Shown piece after piece: positions 1 through 17,867 of a stretch of 64,000 bases of DNA. A program made the translations under genes and the position numbers. The stretch is from Lineus longissimus (lineage: Eukaryota; Nemertea; Pilidiophora; Heteronemertea; Lineidae). The notes beneath the pieces were generated by a model, which searched no databases, had not been told where the DNA came from, and saw nothing but the letters and a program-made list of their open reading frames with translations. Location of the stretch: positions 16,368,001-16,432,000 of the forward strand of contig NC_088319.1 in NCBI RefSeq assembly GCF_910592395.1, in the 5' to 3' direction. The stretch's first letter is position 1, and every line of letters begins with the position of its first letter.

Positions 1-2757
1 TGTTGTCTTTCACGACAGTAGTGATTGAAGAGGCTACAAACTCATCCATGTCTTCAGGAGACATTTCGTACCTTGGTGCCGCGTTTTGGTAGGATGTGCC
101 TTGGACACTTTCAGCCCCATTATCTCCTGAACTGAACAGTTTGCCAAGAGGTTGGACACCACGCACTGATGTTGTCGGAGGAATCCTACGATCACACTGA
201 AATTCGTCAGCTCCTGGAGAAAAGTTATTATCAGCAGTAGAGGTTCTATCACGGTTATATGCAGTGAAAGCGCTCCTTCTTATAGACGGTGTTGCATAGT
301 TATTATGACGAATTTGCTCCTCTTTTGGACTTGGCACAGGGGATGGATAAATATTATGAACTTCAACGTCCCGTTCCATCGGCTTACGAGTGTAGACATC
401 CCTACTCGAGTTTGGTCTCATTGCCGCCACATGGACACCATTATAAACATGACCAAAATCACCATGTCTGTTTTCAGCAGCAACGTACCCAAGACAAGGT
501 GTTGCAGGATTCCTTCTTGCACGATTGCGTGTATCAGTCCAATGGTTTTCCAAGGGTCCATGTTGCTTACAATCACTTCCTACAGTCGGCTCCTCTTTAA
601 TCACAATTACTGGACTAGTCATATTGGGTGTTCCTCCGACCAAACCTGACCTCCTATGATGTGGTGAAAGAACACCAGGGTCTTCAACGATCTCTTGTTT
701 GACAGGGACCTGGGTCGTGCACCTACATCCTCTGCTTGAACAGACAGGCTCCCTGCCTAATGAAACATCCTCAGGAAACGTCCCACGAGAAAGTACATTA
801 TTACACAAAGGATTTTGTACGATAGTGGCAGAAGGTATAACTTCGTATTTCGGGTACTTTGCTAATGGTCCATGGCAGCAAACTTCATTTGAGCAATAAA
901 CGTGACCATTATGACATTGGTTGAAGTTCACGCAAGCATTAGACACACCTGAATGATGCATATAAACATTTTGAAATGTTCGGCAAGGACTGACTAGTGG
1001 ATTTCTGACCACACAAGCATTGGAATCATAAATCTGGGCCAAACGAGAGCTGCTAATAAAATTTGCCGCTCGCCCGCAAAAGTCATGCATATGATGAAAT
1101 CTATTACTAACTGGACTGCATAAATCAGGGGTCCTAGGACTGCATAAATGTTGGGTAGCGATGGGGCCATTAACAAGATAAGGATTAGCCTCACAACTAC
1201 GACAAAAGTTGCAATCACATGGAAAAGAATTAGAAGTTAGCAAGTTCTGCTCTTGCGGAAGTAGTGTACGGTTAACTAAGGACGGTGAATGTGCATACCA
1301 ATCGATACTTTGAGAAGACACAGACGAAGATGGACGTGGATGTTCAGCAAAATCAATAGAATCTAAATGAACAGCAGTGTTGTCTAATTCGGCATCCGCG
1401 GCTTCTTTTGGTTTGACCTCTTCTGTGGAAGATTCCAACTCTTCCTCGCAGTCCGCAGCATCAGCAGTTGCAGTGTCAGCAATGTCGGCCACGTCTTCCT
1501 CAGCCGATTCTGAACATGGCGACTTAGATAAGTCTGGGCCGATCGTACCCCTCTCTTTATGCGATATGCGTTGATGGCGAAGGAGGGTGCAATACTTATG
1601 GAATTGTTTCTGGCAGTATTTACATCTGTACACACGATAGCGGGATGATGACGACGGTTTCGGCTCCTTTGCTTGTCCCCTAGGCAATTGGTCTGAAGGT
1701 TCTGCTGGTCTACTTCCACCGTGTGTCGCCACAGCCTTTTCACTGTCAAGCGCTCTGGTACTCGTTTTGCACACTTTAACATTTGGTCTTTCTACCTCTT
1801 GACTCCTATCAGTATCAAATGGTGCAAATTTCGACGTGCCGCTCCCTTTAGGTTGACCTCTCGTTTTCTTTCCTTTTCTGGCTCCACCCCTTCCTGGAGG
1901 ATCAGAACCACTCGGTGGGTCTTCTCCACTCTCTTGGTGGCTCAACATGTGGGACTTCAAATCATCAGTTCCATAAAAACTAGCCTGGCACTTCAAACAT
2001 GTGTATTTTTCGTGACCAGTCATGTCAATCATGTGATGTTTGCGCATGTGAAGATGCATAACGTCCTTGCGTGCAAATGCCATCACGCAAAGCTGACACG
2101 AGTAAGGTCTTTCTCCAGTATGAATACGCTTGTGTCTGGCAAGATCGCAGTTCTTGTTGAACAATTTCCCACAGTACTTGCAATAGTAACGAGCAAGTTT
2201 CGACGAAACCTTTCCAAGATAACCTAAAGCAGTTGGTGGAATGAACTGCTTTTTCGGATCACCAGGAATGAATAGGGAATCATCTTCAATGCTTCGGCCG
2301 TGTCCTGGTATTTGGGTGGGTGGTGATCCGAAGGCAGCAGGGGTTTGGTTACGCTTGTGTCCATCAGGATCTGTGACGTCAGAAGCACCAATTCCAGGCT
2401 TCACCATATCACGGCCAAATGAAGGCTTCAGGTCTACAAAATGAGGAACGAATTATAAAATTTGACTAGGGGTAAGATCTGCTATGAAAGAAGCCTGGAA
2501 GGGCCCGTTAGAGATCAATGTTATGGAAGTACTGATTGTCTGAAGACCACAAAGTCTTATATGTTTTTTGTAAACATTACTTACCATTATACAATAGCTT
2601 AGTAATTGCTAGTTTACAGTTTATCACTAAGAAAGTACTCCAGCTTTAAAGTTAAAAGTTAAAAAATGGACTTTTATATTTTACCTTTTTAAGCTCTAAT
2701 GGAAGGATTGGCATCTCTTGGAATATAATAAAGTTTACCTTTCTTTGGATCAGCCAT
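1..2757 (-). CDS. C2H2 zinc-finger protein, N-terminal part (runs off left edge)
   Basis: Probable nuclear DNA-binding protein, family member not identified. Coding exon 1 is 2739-2757 (starts MADPKK) and ends at a GT donor. Exon 2 runs from 2433 (acceptor TTTTGTAG) to the left edge with no stop, giving at least about 815 residues. Four C2H2 fingers are visible: about residues 89-113 (CKYCGKLF...HKRIH, then a TGERPYSC linker), 117-140 (CQLCVMAF), 150-172 (CLKCQASF) and 273-296 (CKYCQKQF...HQRISH). Between and after the fingers are basic, Pro/Ser-rich and acidic stretches, then a long Cys/His/Asn-rich tail without recognisable fingers. Two short IKEEP- or VKQEI-type motifs in the tail resemble SUMO consensus sites (inference). 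The 5' leader holds an overlapping uORF, and an AG acceptor near 2861 suggests an upstream non-coding exon. Gene existence and strand are secure; function beyond zinc finger is not. Confidence 0.87.
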
Positions 2758-2815
2758 GCTGAACTAGTAGTTGTTGGCAGCTGATCACATCATTTTGGGC
2801 CTCAGACTCAGACAT
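2750..2815 (-). promoter_or_regulatory. uORF overlapping the zinc-finger start codon
   Basis: An ATG at 2815 opens a 21-codon reading frame (starting MSESEAQND) that ends with TGA at 2752-2750, just past the main ATG at 2757-2755 and in another frame. Ribosomes that start here cannot scan back easily, so it should lower translation of the zinc-finger protein if the leader is transcribed as drawn. Whether this ATG is in the mature leader depends on the 5' splice structure, which is inferred. Confidence 0.4.
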
Positions 2816-3013
2816 GTCTTAATCATCCAGGGTGTGATATCTCAACACAACTGTAACGCCACCTGAAATAGAGAAGAAATACTTTTCAGGGCATTGCCAA
2901 AGAACAGTTAATAGTTACAGGTTGTGGTGTAGGTCAAGGGGGGATGCTATTGAGGAATTCTCCAGGATTTTTTTAAGGGAGGGTGAGAAAGGGGAACTGA
3001 AAACATAGAAATT

Positions 3014-3222
3014 ACAGTAGAACCTCTCTGTTAAGGACACCCATTTGGACTGACAAATACTGTCCCTAATAGAGAGGTGTTTTGATTACAGAGGTTGATT
3101 TGAATGGAAACACACAATTTGGGACCAAAATTAGTGTCCTTGATAGAGAAGGTGTCCTTGATAGAGAGGTTGCAGTCGTTAATAGAGAGGCGTCCACTAT
3201 ATAATAGAGGTTCTACCTTATA
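3014..3222. repeat. MITE-like repeat with GTAGAACCTCT ends
   Basis: The left end reads GTAGAACCTCTCTGTTAAGG and the right end AGAGGTTCTAC, so the ends are inverted repeats. The interior repeats variants of 'tgtccttgatagagagg'. Related copies lie at about 6844-7056 (GART intron 4) and 50478-50560 (F-box gene intron 3). No coding capacity is seen. Confidence 0.6.
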
Positions 3223-4323
3223 GGCCTAACTATTTTTTTTTTTTTCATTTGCAAAAATCAAAGTAGGATTGACATCACACACCATCCACACCATCTGGTA
3301 GTGACTCATGACTGATATTTCACACTTGAAAAAAGCAAAGACTTCTGCATAGACATACAACTGAGGGTTTGTAATTCGCGCCAATCATAGCAGATGGCAG
3401 CACCAACCAATGTCAGTGGCCAGACTATGGCGCCATGATGGCGCCCACGACGGCAGATATTTTGGGGAGTCCCGTCCCAGACAGGACCGAAATACTCAAT
3501 ACCCCTTCTGAAATATGCAAGAAACACACTTTGAAAGCCAAATAGGGCATCTTGACAACAAAAGGCGCCCAATTAAGACGCCATAACACGTTGTTTTGGC
3601 GTCTTTTTTGATTGCGCCAGAAAGGCAGACGATCGGCGGCGTGGAGCCCGGCCAACTTCCCAACAAGTTTGAGAGGAGTTTCAAAATCCGAAATAAAACC
3701 CGTTTCTCAGCACAAGAAGATAAAAATTGGCATAAAAGTCACTTTTTAGATTATAAAGAACAAAAATACAAACCCACATGACACTCAGTGACAGCTACAC
3801 GGGTAAAAATCGTCTGCTATGGCAGGCGATTGCGCCAGACATGTTCGGGTGAGTGCAGCGATTGTAGATACTGGATCCGCGCACGAATAGCATACACTGC
3901 ACTTTCGTGACTGAAAAAGTGCGTTCATTGCGATTTTTCAGTCCTTGCTTTTATCATAGGTTTGGTGTCCACAAGTAAAAAACTAAACAAAAACCCACAA
4001 ACGGAAAAACAGCTGCGCTACTATTAATGTTACTTTATTAGGTGAGGTGTGTGCGTGTGCGTCTAGTTCCCCAGGCCGGGTCCCCAGGTTCCCATCCTGA
4101 GATACAGGTTTTTGACACTTCTACCTCGTTTAAAAAATATCGAGAGGTGATCACTAGTTATGTCAGATGCCAGGTTCGATACTTGATTACGTAATCATAA
4201 CTTGGCGCACCGAGCAGCTGAGTGGGATTTACTGTACGTCTGACCAGGTAGACAGTGCTGCATAGAGGTAGGCCTAGGCATGGAATCCTGGGAGAATACC
4301 ACCTCTAGCAAACTGATGAAAGC
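3223..4323. other. Intergenic, no gene recognised
   Basis: Several short open frames occur but none has splice signals, codon character or a recognisable family. It lies between the divergent zinc-finger gene and GART, so it may hold promoter sequence of either, but no specific site was recognised. Confidence 0.5.
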
Positions 4324-4720
4324 ATGTATAATCAGACAGAGCAGGTCTCCTCCTAAACTGCTGGGAACATGTATAATCAGACAGAGCAGGTCTCCTCCTA
4401 AACTGCTGGGAACATGTATAATCAGACAGAGCAGGTCTCCTCCTAAACTGCTGGGAACATGTATAATCAGACAGAGCAGGTCTCCTCCTAAACTGCTGGG
4501 AACATGTATAATCAGACAGATCAGGTCTCCTCCTAAACTGCTGGGAACATGTATAATCAGACAGAGCAGGTCTCCTCCTAAACTGCTGGGAACATGTATA
4601 ATCAGACAGAGCAGGTCTCCTCCTAAACTGCTGGGAACATGTATAATCAGACAGAGCAGGTCTCCTCCTAAACTGCTGGGAACATGTATAAGCAGACAGA
4701 GCAGGTCTCCTCACATAGCC
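4324..4720. repeat. 45-bp minisatellite, nine copies
   Basis: The unit begins ATGTATAATCAGACAGAGCA and repeats every 45 bp at 4324, 4369, 4414, 4459, 4504, 4549, 4594, 4639 and 4684. Copies are nearly identical: one G-to-T change in the fifth copy, and changes in the last. Because 45 is a multiple of three and the unit lacks stops in one frame of each strand, both strands show open frames of about 160 codons. No splice sites or start context support translation. Confidence 0.9.
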
Positions 4721-5568
4721 TGGCATTTTTCTCAATATTACGTCAATGATGAGCCATGTCAAAATTAAATCAGTTTATGAAATGGACCGCGGCCGGGCCT
4801 TAAGAAAATAAGATTAAGTCACAATCGGCACTCCATAAATGGATAAAATTATGGTTGAAATTCCTCGCCATAAGGAATGACCAAAACGAGGCTATGTATA
4901 TTTTACACTGTGTCAGTGTGTGCTTGCGTGTCATGTATACCATGTGGTAGAATAACTCAATAAATACCCTTTTTGGTGTGTCTTCAGTAAAATTTTATCA
5001 TAATGAGGAAGTGTGTTATAAAGAGATCATTAATTGGAGAAGAATATTTTAGTTTGGGGCCTGCACAACTAGACTATAATGTTTTTTCCCCTCTTCACAT
5101 CTATGTTTCATTCCTTTTTTTGGATGAAAACTAAAACTAAAAACTAAAAACCCTGAACATGCTCAAGTCTGATGAGAGTATGCAACTGACAATGGCAATG
5201 CAGTAATGTGTCTACATAACTTTACATGATTGGCCAGGGCATGGCAGCTGAGGCTGAATGCTCGGTGCACAGTATTCCTATCGCCATACCGTACCGGTAT
5301 CCATCAATCGTGCATGGACGGTTGCATGTTGGTATCATGCGATTCATGGACAATTTCGAAGAAGTTTGTTTCGGCGATGACCAGTCATGTGATCACGAAG
5401 GGTCCTGGGGCACACTACAGTTGATAAGATCCTTTGAAATGATACTACGTGATACCGAGGTGGTTGTTGATTCAATTCAATGTCTTCATTAGTCCAAGGG
5501 GATAGTGTATTATGTTGACTGTTGTCTTATTTTGTACCTACAGCTAAATCTTGTGACAGAGTACTACC
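4721..5568. other. Upstream region and leader of GART
   Basis: The only supported signal is a splice acceptor (TTTTGTACCTACAG) ending at 5543, which places the start of the GART first coding exon at 5544 with 25 nt of leader before the ATG. The upstream non-coding exon was not identified. An open frame at 5226-5492 has no family resemblance and is not called. Confidence 0.5.
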
Positions 5569-12301
<6,733 letters not shown>

Positions 12302-14714
12302 ATAGCACGTGGATGACATTTAAGGTATTGTTTTACCGAGAGGTTTGTGCACTGCCATAGCCTCATAATCAAAATTTACAAGGCCATCGGGAGAAGAACT
12401 ATCTTGCATCTCTCAACACTCCCGACTGAAAGAATCTTTTCGATTTTCCTTATGTCCTAAATGACACCAGGTCTGAACATTTCTCAGTACCGGAAAGGAA
12501 GCCTGTGGCATATTAGGTGAACTCATGAGTTCAATTCAAGTTCTGGGTAATCTATTGTTCCATGCTGACTCGAGAAAAGTACCAAGTGTTGATCACCTGT
12601 TGAGGGGGGTTGCAGGGTTTGCAATGACCACTGCATCAATGCTTTTCAGCATTACCCATCGCAGATCAGCCCTCTGATGGATAGTTCTGAAACCAGTCTG
12701 TATGTCTGTGGTGCTCATTGGCCCTCGCTGTCGCAATCAGAAGAATCTCTTAGCAATATCTGTTAATATCTGCATTTATCCAGTTGCATTCCAAGATGAG
12801 TGCATTTTCTCATCTCTATACACAACATTAAATAGCTGCTGAAACATTAAGCAGCTGGTCACGTGATCTGCTCAACACACCCCAGATCCAGCACTGATTT
12901 ATTTAAAAAACAGATGCCAATTCTGCGCATGGTTGACTCTTAACAGCTGTACAGCCTTACTTCCTGCTCATTTCAGTATTACGTGTACTATATTTCAAAC
13001 AATGCTATATTGTGTTCAACTTCTTAGGATTTTCTACAACTGTTGCTACATTGTGAAACAATTGTATTGTAATTGTTTGTTTTGTTGTTTATGATTTGAA
13101 ATCATGTTTACAATGTGTTCCAACGTATGTGTTCAATTGTTATGTTTGTGCTGTTGTGGTAGAGATTACATCTTATGAGGCCATGTGTGTTTAGTGCTAT
13201 GTTTTGAGTCCCACTTGCTAAAATTTTGCAACTGCCTCCACTAACTTGACAAAGGGAAATGCATTGTGGTCTGTTCTGAATGAAACTAAAATGTCCCCAT
13301 CCTGTCTTGAATTGGACTCCTGTGCAGCCCCAGAACTATAGTCATTGATATTTATTGATTAATTTTATGATGATATACATGTAGTTCTGTGACTGTCAAC
13401 AGAGGCCGCCATTACTGAAGATCTACTAACATACCTGAATCAAAGCGACCATTTACCCCCAATGTTACTTGATACTCTTTAAATGTCTAGGATGTATGCA
13501 TGTTTTCTGTAGGTTTTATTGGGGCCTATCGGTCGCTGGTAATGGTTTGTGTATTATTTTTGCCAAAGCTCCACAGGATCTTTCCTGTCTGACATATCAA
13601 TGCAAATTGTTATTCATCATGTTTTTTTTGTGTCGGGTTTATAGTACTTGTTATTTGATGTCACTGTCAACTGATGAAATATCTCCATCTGGAGGCAAAT
13701 CCCTGTGGCTGCTTGTAATCACGTTAACATCTACAGGATGTCTCAAAAAGGTTTTATAGGCATTTCCTTATGCAGTTCGAAAGACTCTTGTCTCAAGTGG
13801 TTGAGTCTCACACAGAACTCGTCAGTTTCCTGTGTTTGGAGCCATAACTTTAGATAGTCTTAATACCGAGTTTCTCTGTACCCGAGTGCCTGTGTCAACA
13901 GGGCAGGGAAAGTCTCCACCAGGCCCGAACCTTTCAATAGCAGGAATTTTGTTTTTGAGGCCTTTAAAACCTTTTCCAGTCATCCTTTAGTAATTTGTGC
14001 TGGTCCCATCGAGAGACCTTTTAAAGAAGGTCTTCAGCCTCCAGTATTCCATCTGTTTTTAAAACTGCTACATTCAAAATAGAGCATGCTCTTCTGGTAC
14101 TGGACTATCAAATGTGTATTCAATAAAGCATTTCTTGAAGAATACTGTTTGTTTTTTTCCTGTTTAGAAAGTCTAAATGCTATTTTACGAGCTCTACCAA
14201 CGGGGCTCAGCCCCTTGACAGGATGAAAGTCAATAACTGGGACACCAGCATTGCTACATGTTGACTGCCTTCCAGAGGCTCGAGCCCTCATTGGTGGTTG
14301 TGGACCAATTCTACAGATCCTTCCAAGGGGACATGGACATGATGTCAACTTATTCAAGATTCAGATAAGATAACCAGTCTTAAAGGGTCATTACTTGTAC
14401 ATGAGTTCAAACTTTATACAAGTTTTGGTTGGTTCCTGGTGTTTTGATGAACTGGACAATGATGGTTACTAAAGAATGACAACACAAGATTTAAATATCG
14501 GATATTTTTCATTCACTCAAATATGTAAACAATACATGGACAATTCACCACACTGATAATCACATACAACTCGGCATGAAGACTTATGTCATAAGTATCT
14601 AGCCAGCGATCTACTTCTGTCGTAACGTCTGGCTCATGAACAAGTAGAGCCTCCAAAATCCATCTTTTGCTTTTTGAAGACAAAAACACCAGTCCATGCC
14701 AATAAAGCTGCACA
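12302..14714. other. GART 3' UTR and GART/ALG3 convergent spacer
   Basis: No further exons, RNA genes or repeats were recognised. An AATAAA at 14122-14127 could end a long GART 3' UTR of about 1.8 kb. No clear AATAAA was found on the minus strand between 14400 and 14715 for ALG3. Confidence 0.5.
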
Positions 14715-17700
14715 CTAATCCTCCTTTTCGTCCTCCTTTTCAGAGCTCTTCGGGCCAGGGAAAAAGACAAGGCCGACCATGATAACCAAATGACAAACAT
14801 GTAAAGCACCACTGCTGTAGACAGTTGAAGGGTACGTGTTCCAACACAGCTCGATCACACCAAGGATTAGAAGCCTGAAATAAAGATGATGGAATTTACG
14901 AGGAAATGCTTGGACTGATACATGATACAAAGATTCATAGCATGTCAATCTCGTCAGCGGCTGGGACCTTAAAACGCTGGGACAGCGACAAAGAAGACTC
15001 ACCGCGCCACCACCGGCAGATTCGTTGACCATAACAGATACGGCAGTGTATGAAAATACCATACATAAAACTGGAAGTGAAGTGAGCGGCTGAACACCAC
15101 ACCAATGAAATTGGCAGTAAAAAGGGGCAGTAAAATATCTGAAGATCTGGTTAAGGCAAAATAGGTCTCGGCATTTATGTTCTTGGACTTGGCAGGTATG
15201 TTTTTGGTCTTGGAAGGTAGGTTCTTGATCTTGGCAGGAATGTCTCATAACTCTAGCTTGTCTGGTCAAGTGGTTGGTTCAGGTAACTGGTCTCAGCACC
15301 TTTCCTACGATCCCACAGCTCTCTTAGTATTAAAACTAAGACCATGAAAAGGATACCATTGACATCTAGTATTTTCATCACAGGCTGCCAGCTGAGAAGT
15401 CGCCGTGGTCCACCGTACAAACTGAAACGTTGAGACAAAGGCACTATAGTTTTGCAGTCACCTTACAAATCCCAATATGTTTTGTGATCATGCCTTTAAA
15501 AGGTGTTTGTTCGATGTCGTGTTGAACAGCGAAAGAAACAATGTTTGGTAACAACTGTTTCATGATCAACTGAGGTTTATTGATGACCAGCTTAGAAGAA
15601 GAAAACCGGCAGAGACCTTCATTGTCGGTGATTACTACTAATAAGAAAGATATTCGAAATTAGCATCAGCGCAGGGCCACAATAAGTTCCAACCTGAGGT
15701 TGCAGTGATAACTTACATGCTCCATTTACACCAAAAAAAGTAGACGAGCACGACTAAGTGAAGTGCTAACAATCCAGCATGGAAATGACGATTAAGGAAA
15801 ATGTCCAATGGAAGGAACCGCCAGTTGACTGTCCATTTGAAGGTGAACTGTCGCCCCAGGTCAAACGCTCGCTGGATGTAGCCAACGGGGTTTTTCAACA
15901 AAAATGGAAGTCCTAATAAGACCTGAAAGTAAAATGATTTAGGTTTATTATGGAAAGTTACAACGTTTAACTCTTTTTCTTCCTCTTCTTCATCTTACAG
16001 GAACCTTTTCATCACAGTGACTAAGATGAGATAAGGTTCCACGCATTCCTTTAGCTATTAAGATCAGTAACATGAGAGGATACATACCTGAACAGAAGCA
16101 CAGAGACTAAGATGTGATATGGTTCCACGCATTCCTTTAGCTAAGATCAGTAACATGAGGAGGGCAGGGGCAAAGAGGAGCACATTCATCTTGATCGACA
16201 CACCAACACTGCAAGGAGAAAATGTAACACTTACAGTTAACCCCCATCAATTTTGTTTCACCAGTTTGCCTCAAGGTAGAAGGGTGTCTTAGGGAAAGCA
16301 GGGTGTGTCACAAATGATGTAATTGAGAGGCCTGACTAACATTGTTGGTACGAGTAACTCCTTACCTGTACAGTATACATGCCCATGCCCACTGGTTGCT
16401 TATCATCAAGTTGATGGCTGCATAAAGGAATATCATGGCCACTGGATCATTGAATAGTCGGAGAATGTAAATGGAGTGGATGCGGTAAGATGCGCAGCAC
16501 ATGAAGAAAAACACATAGGGTGGAACCTGAAAAAAACCCATAGAGACTGATTAGACAATCATTTGCAAGTTTCCTAACGCCACTCAGAGAGCGAGATACC
16601 CAAAGCATGAGAACCAGTGGACAGAGAATCCTTTTTGGAGAAAAATTACACCAAGATATCTTGATTCGTTCCAGTAGTTTAAGGTCAAATTGTAAAGTTA
16701 TTCATTATATGAAGGGTTTTGTTTTGAAACAGGTAAAAATCAACACTCATTCTTCAATTACCTTTCTTGCTTTCCTGTAGATATTGAACACAAGGACCAG
16801 GGTGAGAAGATAGAGAAGAGCAAAGACGTACTGAGCGACCCGGATGTTGGCCCCATGATTGGTCAGGTAGTATAGCACCATGAAGATGTACACAAATCCA
16901 GCAGGATACCTAGACAAAGTCAATTTGATTGTGCATGAATTATATGAGGCATCAATTGATATTTTTTTGTTGATGTTTGTAGTACCTATAGCTAAAGTTG
17001 AAATGGGCTCAAAACTTGGACTGAGCTCTTCAACGCCTTCATTACATGTAGACCTGGGGGGAGTAAGGCAAGTTTGACAAAGAGACCAGCCGAGGCTCAT
17101 TGACATTCTGACTGTTGGGTTCAAACCAGAGACATCTTGATAGCTAGCTGAGAGTCTGAGCCGCTAGACCATAGATGCAGTGAAAAGGTTAGACCATTCT
17201 ATACTCACACAAGAGGTCCAGTGTCACCCTTGAGCTCTGTATAATCGAACGTTCCATTCACCACACCTTCCACTTCTTGCATGTAAGCAACCCAGTCAAT
17301 CTCCGTATCTGATATTAGAAATGATAACAAGTGTTCTTGAAATGTTATGGAAACTGTGGGGACTGTAAAAATATGCTGTATCTGTCAGTGTCACTGACAC
17401 TGTGACAGATAGATCATGCATATGATCTAGCAAAACAACTGTCTGGTGTCACTGTCAGTGTTGATGCTTCGGAAATATCAAGTTGGAGAGGCAGTAATGA
17501 TTTGGGCATTACCTATATTTAGTTTTTGGCTCTGAGCAGTTGAGTGGTGCGATTGCAATTATTCAGCACGGCTATTACAGACACTGATTTACAAGGGATT
17601 TTCACCAAAAGAACACAGTGGTGACATAGTGGCGCCATAGCGAGACATTTCAAGAAACTAAAAAGGTGAGAAGTCCTTCAGGGTAAAAGGCCAACATAAC

Positions 17701-17867
17701 TAAAATTAGCACTAACATTTAATTTTCAATATGACAAATACATTGACAATGACTTCTGCTATAAAAAGGAGGCCAATGACTAGCCATGGGGCTGACGGAT
17801 CGAACACAAACTTGGGAAGTTTGCGTGGCGAAAAAGCCGACCGAATTTTTCTCAAGGAGGCTGCCAT
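14715..17867 (-). CDS. ALG3: Dol-P-Man:Man5GlcNAc2-PP-Dol alpha-1,3-mannosyltransferase
   Basis: Multi-pass ER membrane enzyme that adds the first lumenal mannose to the dolichol-linked N-glycan precursor, using dolichyl-phosphate mannose. Exons on the minus strand: 17867-17717, 17308-17209, 16909-16762, 16526-16366, 16208-16088, 15922-15717, 15146-15003, 14874-14715. Phases join to 396 residues; the human protein is 438. Diagnostic family segments: [10 protein letters not shown] and [13 protein letters not shown] near the N-terminus, [21 protein letters not shown], the FDLGRQF...WTVNWRFLP block, [20 protein letters not shown] and the C-terminal [11 protein letters not shown]. The start at 17867 gives [12 protein letters not shown] followed by the first membrane segment. 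The exon 6 to exon 7 junction drops the basic cytosolic loop found in vertebrates, so an additional exon may have been missed there. The tail is acidic and lysine-rich (EKEDEKED). Confidence 0.93.
16019..16076 (-). pseudogene. Partial duplicate of ALG3 exon 5 in intron 5
   Basis: About 58 bases nearly repeat 16104-16157 inside exon 5, with one 3-bp insertion and a few substitutions. It lies right after the exon 5 donor on the minus strand. The copied frame stays open and meets a GT donor near 15998, but there is no clear acceptor of its own. Confidence 0.6.
17110..17180 (-). repeat. tRNA-like SINE head in ALG3 intron 2
   Basis: On the minus strand TGGTCTAGCGGCTCAG (17171-17156) resembles a Pol III A box and GGTTTGAACCC (17127-17117) a B box, spaced as in a tRNA. 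It does not fold into an obvious intact tRNA by eye, so a SINE or tRNA relic is more likely than a functional tRNA gene. Confidence 0.35.

Noticed and set aside
4274-4768. 162-codon open frames on both strands with 15-residue repeats
   Set aside because: Product of a 45-bp tandem repeat. No splice sites, leader or codon signal support translation.
5226-5492. 88-codon open frame just upstream of GART
   Set aside because: No recognisable domain and no splice link to GART; likely chance in the leader intron.
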